Of a stretch of 64,000 bases of DNA, positions 10,640-19,569 are shown one piece after another. The notes below the pieces were generated by a model. That model was not told the DNA's origin. It saw nothing but the letters and a program-made list of their open reading frames with translations, and ran no database searches. The first letter of the stretch is position 1; each line of letters begins with the position of its first letter. The DNA comes from Alternaria dauci (lineage: Eukaryota; Ascomycota; Dothideomycetes; Pleosporales; Pleosporaceae), in contig NC_091281.1 of assembly GCF_042100115.1 (NCBI RefSeq), forward strand, positions 1,488,001-1,552,000, in the 5' to 3' direction. Made by a program: the position numbers and the translations under genes.

Positions 10640-12076
10640 CTATGCCTTAGCGGCACCAGCCTTAATGAGGAGAATATCACCATCCTCGACAACGTAGTCC
10701 TTGCCCTTGGTCATGATCTTGCCCTTTGCCTTCAAAGTGGCTTCGTCTCCCTCTTCCCTCAGTGCGTTGTAGTTGTACACGATAGCCTGGATGAAGGTCT
10801 TCTCAAAGTCACCGTGAATGACACCAGCAGCTTGTGGCGCCTTAGTGCCAGTCCTGATTGTCCATTGGCGAACTTCATCAGTGCCAGTGGTGAAGAAGCT
10901 ACCAAGTTGAAGGGCCTTGCGCATGGTCTGGATGGCCTTGGGTAGCGCTGACGTGGTCTCGAGCTTCTTGAGCTCTTCGGCAGCCTCCGCATCAGACATG
11001 ACAGCGATGCGCTCCTCGAGTTGTACTGAGATGGGGATAATTGGGTCGCCGGGGGCGTTGGTCTTGACCCATTCAGCAATCTTGGGAAGATGCTTGTTCT
11101 TCTTGCGGATATAGTCCCTCTCACTCAAGTTGACGAGAGTTACGACGGGCTTGGCTGAGAGGAGGAAAAGAGGGTTGATGTGTTCGACCTAGCAAACGGT
11201 AAGTAAATGCTTGCAAGAAGTATCTCAGAGACATGATGTGGTTGGGATGTTGTTGATCAGAGAAGGACTTCACTTCAGAACGGCCCAGCGTTAATGGGCC
11301 ATCAGAGAGCTGGGATTATAGAGCAATCGCTCTTTGTCATCTTCTAACAGGGGGTGTGAGAGAAAGAAGCAAGATGTACGTACCTCCTTGGGCGACCAGT
11401 TGCCCTTCCGGACATCCTTGCCGTCCTTGAGCATCTCGAGGACCTTCTCGACTGTGGCCTGCTCCTCCTTGAGCTTCTTCATCTCCAAACTCTGACCGCC
11501 TCTCCTTGTCTCCTTGACAAGCGCTGCAAGTGCCTTCTCGGTGAACTCGATATCTTTCAAGCGCAGCTCCTCGGCGATAATGTCCAAGTCACGGATGGGG
11601 TCGACGTCACCCTCAACGTGGATGATCTCGGCGTCGTCGAAGCATCGGACTACTTGGAAGATGGCGTCGACGGCGCGAATGTGCGACAAGAAGGCGTTGC
11701 CCAGACCGGCACCAGTCGAGGCACCGCGCGTAAGACCAGCAATGTCGTAGATGGTCAGGTGGGCGGGTACGACCGACTTGGGCTTGTAGTGCTCTACCAG
11801 CCAGTCGAAGCGCTCATCTGGCACAATGACGCGCGACTCTTCTGGGTCGATGGTGGCATACGGGAAGTTGGCGGGGTTACCAAGCGAGCACTTTGTGATG
11901 GCTTGGAACAGCGTCGACTTGCCGACGTTTGCTAGGCCAACCTGGCAATCACTGTTAATGTGAGAACGCGGCGAGACAGGCTAGGCAGGGCTCTCACTCA
12001 CGATACCGGTCTTCAGGTTGTTGCCTGGCCTGCCGAGCGGGAGCTTGACCTCCTGGACCTGCTTCTTGGGAGGCAT
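10640..12076 (-). CDS. OLA1: Obg-like ATPase 1 (YchF/OLA1)
   Basis: Three exons: 12076-12002, 11941-11384, 11188-10640, giving 393 residues, the usual length of OLA1. Introns are 60 and 195 bp; the first interrupts the P-loop motif just before VGLANVGKS, so splicing is required to rebuild it. G1 is GLANVGKS (27-34), G3 [17 protein letters not shown], and the G4 position is NLSERD instead of NKxD, the hallmark of the YchF/OLA1 family, which binds ATP more than GTP. The C-terminal TGS-like region ([20 protein letters not shown]) is present. Family members are cytosolic translation-associated ATPases linked to stress and proteasome biology. Start ATG opens MPPKKQ, as in known orthologues. Confidence 0.94.
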
Positions 12077-12677
12077 CTTTTTCTTCTTGGGCGCGGACGC
12101 GTAGGTGCGAGCGGCGGCAAAGACGACGAAGAATTTGGAGGGAGAAGGTGGAGAGTGCAAAGAGGCCGAAAAATGGCAGGCAGTTCTTGCTGCCGGAGCG
12201 TAAAAAGTGGGTATCAAAGAAGAGAAAGAGAAGGTCGTCAGAGGCGGCGTGAGGGGCATTAGCAGCCGAAATGCATTTTCCTGGAACAAGCAGAGGCTGG
12301 AGGTCCAATCGAATTTTCAAGAGTTTATGTGGCTAGGGTGGCGTCCGTGCGGCGCTTACTCCAACGCGGCAAGCGCCTGGTTCATCGAGCGCCGATCGCC
12401 AGAGCATGGGCGGTCATGCCGACGATGAACTGCCCCAACCTCACTCCTCCATCGCCGCATATTACTTCGAGGGCTGGTCCCGCTCACTGACCTGTACCCT
12501 CTCTCCCCTGTACCTGTACCTGTACCAGTACCTCGCACCATCCGCCGTCCTTTACCAGCGTCTATGATACCCCACCCTCCATCTTCGGTACCACACGTAG
12601 AGAGATACCTATCGCAATAGATACCACACTCCATTTCCACACATCCCACCACACTTACACACATTCGCACACACAAC
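12077..12677. other. Divergent intergenic region with hexanucleotide repeat
   Basis: 600 bp between divergent OLA1 and the PPPDE gene. It carries a short CTGTAC tandem repeat at about 12508-12533 (three exact units plus a degenerate one). Nothing else is recognised. Confidence 0.5.
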
Positions 12678-13536
12678 ATGTCGTCCTCTACCCGGCCAAA
12701 ACCCTCGCGCAAAAGTTCCGGCAACCATAGGAGTACGTTGTCGCTTACACGAACCGAGGTCACCATACACGTCTATGATCTATTACCCCCAGGCAAGGTC
12801 GCCACTGTGCTCTGGGCGATTGGAAGTTCTCTCCTGCACACGGGTGTGGTTATCGGCGACCGGGAATATGCATATGGCGGACATGACCGGCGAGATCTCA
12901 CCGGAGTGTACTGGACGAAACCTGGGCAAGAACCTCCGGGCGGTACATTCAAGCAGGCGATCCTACATGGCTTCTCTTTTCGGCCTGAAGAAGAACTAGA
13001 GGCCATTATACAAGAGGTAAGCGACAATGGTCGTATTCGGAGAACTGGCTAACGTGTCACAGGCCTCACACGAGTTCCAAGGAACGTCATATAACCTCCT
13101 CACCAAGAACTGCAACCACTTCACATCCTACCTCTGCGAGAAGCTCACCGGCCGCCCAGCCCCAAGCTATCTGAATCGTGCCGCTAGCATCGGCGTCGCT
13201 CTACCATGCGTTGTACCACGGGAATGGATAGCGCCACCGGATTATGATACTGCTGATGGAGAGTTGCTTGACGAGGAGTTCGAAGACGAAGGAGCGTCGA
13301 TGCTGCGACACGACCGAGAGCGAGAACGCCATCGCACAGCTGAGGAGGCAAGGGGCTGGGAAAACGCGAGCTATTCTGCTGGAAGTAGTCGTGGTGATCA
13401 AGGAGGCGCAAGAGGGCCTATTAGGTATGAAGCCGGAAATCTTGCACCCAGGCTTGTTAACATCGCGGAAACGGACTCTAGTGGTCGGTCTATTCCACCC
13501 GCTGAGAGGGCACCCTTGCCGAAAAATCTGACATGA
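12678..13536 (+). CDS. PPPDE (DUF862 / DeSI-like) cysteine peptidase
   Basis: Two exons: 12678-13016 and 13063-13536 (46-bp intron with GCTAAC branch, phase 0), giving 270 residues. The PPPDE fold is evident: VTIHVYDLLPPG at the start, catalytic His in SLLHTGVVIG (H54), the YAYGGHD segment, and catalytic Cys in LTKNCNHFT (C130). This circularly permuted papain-like family removes ubiquitin or SUMO (DeSI-1/DeSI-2 in animals). After the domain (~residue 155) the chain is acidic, Arg/Glu-rich and likely disordered. No targeting signal is clear. Function as a deubiquitinase or deSUMOylase is inference from the family. Confidence 0.88.
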
Positions 13537-13671
13537 CTCTGGAATTGGTCTAATTGGCCCTTGGTCACTATACACGGCTCTTTGTGATGCCTGCCTTCAA
13601 GCGAAGGCCTATACCCATAGACGCCTGGTGATGCCCTACTATCATCGTACACTTGTGCTGCCCCGCACTCT

Positions 13672-14325
13672 CTAACCCAATCTCCTTGGCTTCTTGCTCC
13701 TGACACCACCAAACTTCAATCTCGTAGAGTCGGCCAGCTTGACAATCAGCGGCCGTATCCGCTTTCCCTCCGAACCCAGTATCGCCTTTGTGACTGCCTC
13801 CCTGCCTGGCCCAAACCCTCTGTAGATCAACTCCAACTTTTGAATCTGCGGCAGCAAGCCCTTGTCCTGGATCCGGTTCATGAGGAAAGCTGCGAGTTGG
13901 TAGGCAGCATCGTATGTTCCGCGCCCCGCTTTCCGGAACCCAATGTTTCCACACGATACTGAGATCAAGGGGTTGCGATTTGGCTGCGTAAGACACAGAT
14001 GTGTGTTGTGCTTGGTAGCGTAGACGTGTAGTTTGTGCTTGTCGTCCTCTTCCCACTCGCGTGGTGCGAGGTTCTTGAAGCCTGGGGTCCCGTCGGCGTT
14101 GGGTATCATGGTACCATAAGGGTCAGGGCTGGCGTTCTGGAAGTTGCGTGACACGTTGCCGAGGAGACTGTCCATTGACAAAGAAGGCTTATTGCGGTCG
14201 GTGGGAGAGGCATTGAGGGCTCGTGTGCTGTGGGAGAAGGGTCGCAGCGGCTGCGTGTGTTGACATGATGCGCGAATCGTGCATGTGAGCGACCGAAACG
14301 TCCGTAGGGTGGTGTTGCTGGCCAT
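13672..14325 (-). CDS. MRPS18 (uS11m): Mitochondrial small-subunit ribosomal protein uS11m
   Basis: Single exon, 217 residues. The first ~40 residues are rich in Arg, Ser and Thr with few acids and look like a mitochondrial presequence. The C-terminal half matches uS11: LHVYATKHNTHLCLT, SVSCGNIGFRKAGRGTYDAAYQ, then LIYRGFGPGREAVTKAILG and a basic C terminus ending KKPRRLG. uS11m sits on the platform of the mitochondrial small subunit. The gene is divergent from TIM44, with only 223 bp between start codons. Confidence 0.9.
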   Translation of the reverse strand: MASNTTLRTFRSLTCTIRASCQHTQPLRPFSHSTRALNASPTDRNKPSLSMDSLLGNVSRNFQNASPDPYGTMIPNADGTPGFKNLAPREWEEDDKHKLHVYATKHNTHLCLTQPNRNPLISVSCGNIGFRKAGRGTYDAAYQLAAFLMNRIQDKGLLPQIQKLELIYRGFGPGREAVTKAILGSEGKRIRPLIVKLADSTRLKFGGVRSKKPRRLG

Positions 14326-14548
14326 GTTGGAGGCGGTAGATGCCCCGATTGAGGTTCGCGGATGCAGTGACTTGCTAGAAGGTCGAAGAAAGTTGGGAGC
14401 TTGGCACTACAGTACCGCGGAAAAAGATGGCGATGCCGAAACTGACGTCCTTCACCCAACATTTGTCGCGCCCACTTTCCAAACAAACCCCTTCTGGGCC
14501 GGTTGTACCTCAATTTAATATTAGTCTTGTTGTGTTCAATTCCAGAGC
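14326..14548. promoter_or_regulatory. Shared divergent promoter of uS11m and TIM44
   Basis: 223 bp separate the ATGs of two nuclear genes for mitochondrial proteins transcribed in opposite directions. Whatever regulatory sites exist must be shared or tightly packed. No binding site is assigned. Confidence 0.55.
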
Positions 14549-16254
14549 ATGAGGCCCCAAACAGCAAACACATTCGCCGCCACTGCGCGATGGAGCATAC
14601 AACCCGCCGCTGCTACACCTGCAAGCGCATACGGAAGAGCTGCAGCGTATAGACGGATATCGACACTGCCAAGAGCCTCGCAAGTTTCCTCCGCACGCAC
14701 CTCGCTGCCACCCACACCTACACTTTCCTCTCAACGCTTCCTCCGCAGCGAGTTCTTGCCCCAAGACATTCTCTTCCGCACGTCATCCGCATACGCCCGC
14801 CACTTCTCCTCTCACCCCGCACTACACGAGCAAGCGCAAAAACAAAAACCCGTAAAGGACGAGGAGCCTCAGCCCGCAAAGCCCAAAAACTCTGAGGGCA
14901 CCACAGCAGAGCAGGCTGCAGGCGACCAGGCAAACAAAGAGGGCGAGGAGGCCAAAGAGAAGAAAGAGGGAGAGGAGGAATCTGGTGAGCAGAAAGAGGG
15001 CGAAGAGGGTCAGAAGAAAAAGAAGGATGACACACCCCCACCCCCACCCCACGGCGACAAGACACCATGGCAAGTCTTCACTGAGACCTTGAAGCAGGAG
15101 TTCCAGGCCTCGAAAGACTGGAACGAGGGCACAAAGCAGTTGGGTGGTGCACTACACGACTTTCAGCAAAATCCAAATGTCCAAAAAGCTGGACAGATCT
15201 CTGAAGCTGCCAAGACAAAGACTACCGAGGCATTGAAGGCGACGGCGTCAGCTGTCGGTCATGGTGCGGCGTGGACATGGGACACTCTGCCGGTCAAGGG
15301 AGTTCGGGCTGCTGCGAGGGTTACCGGAAGCGGTATCGAATACGCAACCCGACCAGTGCGACAGACAAAGGCCTTCCAGGCTGTGAAGGAGACCATTGAT
15401 GATGGTAGCTCATCAAGATACGGTGGCTGGGTCGAGAAGGAGGAGCGTAGGAAGAGGCGCGAGCTGCGCGAACTCAACGAACTCCAGAGAACAGGTGGTA
15501 AGAGCCTGGGGCCAATGGAGGAAGACCCAAAGTAAGATTCTTGAAAGCAGCCCAGAGTCTTTGACTAACAACTTGCAGTGCTGGTACAAACGTCACCCTG
15601 CACAAGGACGCCAAGTACAAGGAAGTCTGGAGAGAGTGGAAGGACAACTCGAAGATCGCCCAGGGTTTCTTCGGCATGAAGACCGTCTACAGGGAGTCCG
15701 AAAACCCTCTCATCGAGACCGCCCGCAGCATTACCGACCGCATCACCGGCTTCTTCGCCGAGAACGAGACAGCCATGGTCATCAAGAGATTCAGAGAAAT
15801 GGATCCCAACTTCCAAATGGAACCTTTCCTGACCGAGATGCGCGAATACATCCTCCCAGAAGTCTTGGACGCATATGTCAAGGGCGACATTGCAGTTCTG
15901 AAAGAGTGGTTGTCAGCAGCACAATACTCAGTTTATGCAGCGCTGATGCAACAATACCAAGCCGCGGGTCTCAAGTCTGACGGAAAGATTGTCGACATCC
16001 GTGGTGTTGACGTTCTGAACGCGAAACTGCTAGAGCCAGGAGAGATCCCAGTCTTCATCCTCACCTGCAGAACACAAGAAGTGCACGTATATCGCAACGC
16101 CAAGTCAGGTGAACTCGCATCTGGCATGGACGACAAGGTTCAGCAAGTCACATACGCTATTGGTGTCACCAGAATACCAGAAGACGTGAACAACCCCGAG
16201 ACTCGAGGATGGAGATTGATCGAGCTGCAGAAGAGTGCCAGGGATTACTACTGA
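14549..16254 (+). CDS. TIM44: Mitochondrial import motor subunit Tim44
   Basis: Two exons: 14549-15531 and 15579-16254 (47-bp intron with TTGACTAAC branch), giving 552 residues. The N terminus is rich in Ala, Arg, Ser and Thr, consistent with a presequence. A low-complexity linker rich in Lys, Glu, Gln and Pro (about residues 90-170) precedes the conserved DKTPWQVFTETLKQEF region. The C-terminal Tim44 domain (QGFFGMKTVYRESENPLIE through EVLDAYVKGD to a WRLIELQ-containing end) is complete. Tim44 tethers mtHsp70 to the TIM23 channel on the matrix side of the inner membrane. The linker looks long but the domain order is normal. Gene pair with uS11m is divergent. Confidence 0.93.
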
Positions 16255-17059
16255 ACGAGTCGCCAAATTATCCCTTTTTCTTTCAACGCTGCGTCCCTAC
16301 CCTGTACGAATACGCCATGCTTTTGCGCATCTCATGTTATTCCGGCATCTTTGGCGTCTTAAAAAGATACAGCTATTGCTCTGTTTTTACTATGGTCCCG
16401 GCCTCTGCATGAGGGTTATTTTGTCTTCGTCAATAGGTCATGGAAGTGGATAGACGGACGTTGTAGAAGAGTACGGCGTCCTACATGACACACTTCTCTA
16501 CTCTGTATGTATAGTATTATGACTTGATGGATTGGTGGAGTGGAAATACCACGTGTAAAGCATGAGGAATATGCCCTGAAGATGGAATTGAGAAGAATCA
16601 ATCGTCACTTTGTACATTGTGCGAGCCAAATCTTCCTCTTTGCCATAATCGTCGGATTCTGAAATGAGACTGCTCGAGTCAACAGCACACATATTGCAAT
16701 TCGTACAGGGACACGGTTCACAGGCATGGCAGGCTTCAGCGCCAACCCGTTCAACTCGAAAGGTGGGCACACCCACGCCAGACCTTCCGGCTTGAACCAA
16801 GTCCACCATCGGCCGAAGTACGCACCAAAACACTGACACAGTCGACGACAATTCAATAGTATTTATCTTGGCTGCCGTTGAAACCCAAATTTCCCCTGAC
16901 TTGGATAGTCGAACCAACGGCTCGCCTTCTCTCTGCCGAGGCATTTCAATTCGAGAGAGTCCGAGCTCGCGCGGAACCTCCGGTGTTACCATACGCTCAC
17001 CGACTTCCCTCTAGCTTAGGAAAAGTTTCTGATTCTAGGCGCCGCGCAGATACGTAACT
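16255..17059. other. Intergenic, TIM44 3' region and thioesterase promoter
   Basis: About 800 bp. A minus-strand frame at 16992-16498 (164 codons, with a Cys-rich patch) is the only sizeable one. It lacks a domain, a good splice pattern or a plausible terminus, so it is not called. Confidence 0.45.
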
Positions 17060-18094
17060 ATGATATCCGCAAGGTCTGCCTTATCTGGGCATGTGGGCCG
17101 GAGTCTGGGACTCGGGGGTAGGAGGGCATTGGCCCCGCGCGAAGTCGGCCAGCGTTGTATAAAGGCTGGTCGCGGTACAGATGGGAGGATTATAAGGTGG
17201 CAGAGTACTATTTGTAAGTCATCCTTGTTCTCAATTGATCTGGCAGGGCTATTGGCTGTCGTCATAGAAGAATCGAAGAAGGATATCGAAACTAACATTT
17301 TTGTAGCACAGTCGCAAACTTCACAACACACAACACCGTCGCCGCCGCCACCCAATTCAAATACCCAAAAGGCCAAACGCCCAATCTATATCCGTCTACC
17401 TATCGCCTTCGCTCTCACACTTCTCACCTTCACAGGCGGCTTCATCATGGCCGGCGCCCCTGCAATCGAGTCCCTCAGGGACCTCTCGAACCCACCCACT
17501 GACGCCGAGACCCTGGAAATGTTCCAGCCCTCCACAGAACAAGTCGCGGAAATAGAACGAAGCATATTCGAGCACCCCCTCACAAAATCCCTCCTCGAAG
17601 ACCCCAAGTACACTCCCTCGCGTCCCCACCTCAAGATCCCAGAGGGTCTACGAGCACAAAACCTCACTGGAGGCACCCTCCTCGGCCCCGACAAGATCGC
17701 CGTCCCCCCACTACAATTCAGCACCACAGACGGCTCGTCGTTCGTGTCTCTGCAATACCTCGGTGGCGCACTCTGCGGACACCCTGGCATCGTGCACGGC
17801 GGCCTCCTAGCCACGCTCCTAGACGAAGGCCTCGCACGATGCTGTTTCCCTGCTTTGCCCAACAAAGTCGGTGTCACTGCCAGTTTGAACATTACGTACA
17901 AGGCGCCGTGTATGGCGGGGCAGATTGTTGTTCTCAGGGCTGAGACGACAAAGGTTGAGGGCAGGAAGGCGTGGGTTAGGGGGTGGTTGGAGACGGTTCC
18001 TAAGGAGGGCAAGGAGCCGCTGGTGCTGACGGAGGCGGAGGCGTTGTTTATTGAGCCGAGGCAGGCGGCGCAGATGAAGAGGGTTGTTAATTAG
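17060..18094 (+). CDS. Hotdog-fold thioesterase (PaaI/THEM4-like), probably mitochondrial
   Basis: Best model has two exons, 17060-17213 and 17307-18094, giving 313 residues. The 93-bp intron has donor GTAAGT, branch AACTAAC and acceptor TTGTAG. Its length is 3n and it contains no stop, so a retained-intron product of 344 residues is also open. The N terminus is basic and Ser/Ala-rich (mitochondrial-type). A hydrophobic segment (LPIAFALTLLTFTGGFIMAG) precedes a hotdog domain with the hallmark HPGIVHGGLLATLLDEGLAR, where the His and Asp/Glu around the central helix are the usual catalytic elements of acyl-CoA thioesterases. VTASLNITYKAP is the conserved following strand. Substrate acyl chain cannot be inferred. 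Confidence 0.82.
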   Translation: MISARSALSGHVGRSLGLGGRRALAPREVGQRCIKAGRGTDGRIIRWQSTICKSSLFSIDLAGLLAVVIEESKKDIETNIFVAQSQTSQHTTPSPPPPNSNTQKAKRPIYIRLPIAFALTLLTFTGGFIMAGAPAIESLRDLSNPPTDAETLEMFQPSTEQVAEIERSIFEHPLTKSLLEDPKYTPSRPHLKIPEGLRAQNLTGGTLLGPDKIAVPPLQFSTTDGSSFVSLQYLGGALCGHPGIVHGGLLATLLDEGLARCCFPALPNKVGVTASLNITYKAPCMAGQIVVLRAETTKVEGRKAWVRGWLETVPKEGKEPLVLTEAEALFIEPRQAAQMKRVVN

Positions 18095-19569
18095 GGTGGG
18101 GTTGGATTGAGATGGTATGGCATTCTCGGGGCGTTTGGGGAGTATCACGTTTAATGTAGATGTTGGTGGTTGGTTCGTTGATAGACGTTTAGACTCGCGG
18201 TCTAGAGATGCGATAGTATGTGTTACTATGTGAAACGAATATATACAAAGACTCGGATAACCCCGAATGACAATCGTGCGTGAGATCAAGATGGTATTGT
18301 AAGACGAGGGTCAGGACATGCTCGTACGATCTAGAGGAACAACACCTGCGTGTCGAGAGAGAGAGAGAGCCATACAGGCCGTGTTAAGCAGTGGATCAAG
18401 TAGATTGGGGCTAGCAGTGTTAATAAAGAGACTACCGAGACGTACCATCGTGGTTACGCCAGCGTCTTGAAAACCCAGCAATATGGTAATCGGTGCAGCT
18501 CGTCAGAGGAAAACGGCTTCACACCATAAACCGAGGGAACAGCGGTTAGACCAAGTCCTCGAAACTGTAGTGCGGCTGTCCTGATCAATTTCTCTAACCA
18601 TAACCCGATTTCTAGCTTTTATCTGCATGTAGATAGTAGTTGTGTTTAGTGCTGTGCATAATATACCGCGGTAGAGGACTCTGGCGTGCCAGTTCGGTAT
18701 CTCCCTCGGATGTGGTGCGACCGCTCATAAGCTGTATTTGACACAAGCGTATCACTTAGTTAATTTAAACATCACCCGTATAGACAACATAGTTTGGTAC
18801 GACACTCGCTTCTTTCATTAAAATATTAACGTCCGATCCAATTCCTCAAGTCAGCCACTACGTCAACAAGAGACGTAACCCTCTCACTGCGTGCGAAACA
18901 TTCGGAACAAGCTAAGCTACTACCTTCCCAACTCACTCACACTCGAGCTACCTACAACAACAGAGAGCAAGACAGGAGGAGATCTTTCCATCTTGCACGA
19001 CTACGCCAGTGAAAAACAAACATATCCAGATCCGTAGATCTGCGATAGCACAACAGCCAACAACAACAACAAGATCAAGATGATACTGCATCCGAAAGGT
19101 ACCTTTGGACACAGACCGAGTTGAAAAGTAAAAAGAGATATCAGGAAACGAGGAAAAAGCAAAGAGTGTATGAGAAAAGAAACGAGTTTGTGGGGTAAGA
19201 GTGTTCTATTTACAACTGAGACTCTTCCGTTTCGAGAGGAGAGAAGGTTGGTGGTCGGCGAGGTTGGGAGTTGGGGAGTAGTTGACGCGCTGTGGTGAGG
19301 TTGGCGTCGGGTATCTGTAGCGACTGAATGCGAAGTTCGACAACGCTTCGTGTTTGGTAACAAGGGATGTGGGAAAAGACGCCCGGCGCTGATGAATGCT
19401 ATGCTCGAGAAAGAAAGATCTGCTGTACAGAGGTATGCGGTTGCTGGAATGACGCTACTTTTCGAGAGGGTGGAGGATGTGTGTGGTGTGATGAGGATGA
19501 CGGCTAAAGATTGCTTGGAGCATGGGCGCATTATAGGCATGACGGCAGGCTAGATTGGAGTCAAGACCT
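18095..19569. other. Intergenic between convergent thioesterase and Kelch genes
   Basis: 1.47 kb between the 3' ends of two convergent genes. It contains a short GA dinucleotide repeat (18355-18369). A minus frame (19540-19001) with a hydrophobic tail probably represents the Kelch gene's 3' UTR. No gene supported. Confidence 0.45.
18355..18369. repeat. GA dinucleotide microsatellite
   Basis: Seven GA units plus one G are visible. Minor simple repeat in a non-coding stretch. Confidence 0.8.

Noticed and set aside
11189..11383. 195-bp OLA1 intron as host of a C/D snoRNA
   Set aside because: Only loose box-C-like and CTGA strings are present, without proper spacing or terminal stem.
16498..16992. 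164-codon minus frame with Cys-rich patch
   Set aside because: No recognised fold, no plausible C terminus, and it sits between two good genes in an otherwise non-coding gap.
19001..19540. 179-codon minus frame with hydrophobic C terminus
   Set aside because: It is immediately downstream of the Kelch stop codon on the same strand and reads as low-complexity translated UTR.
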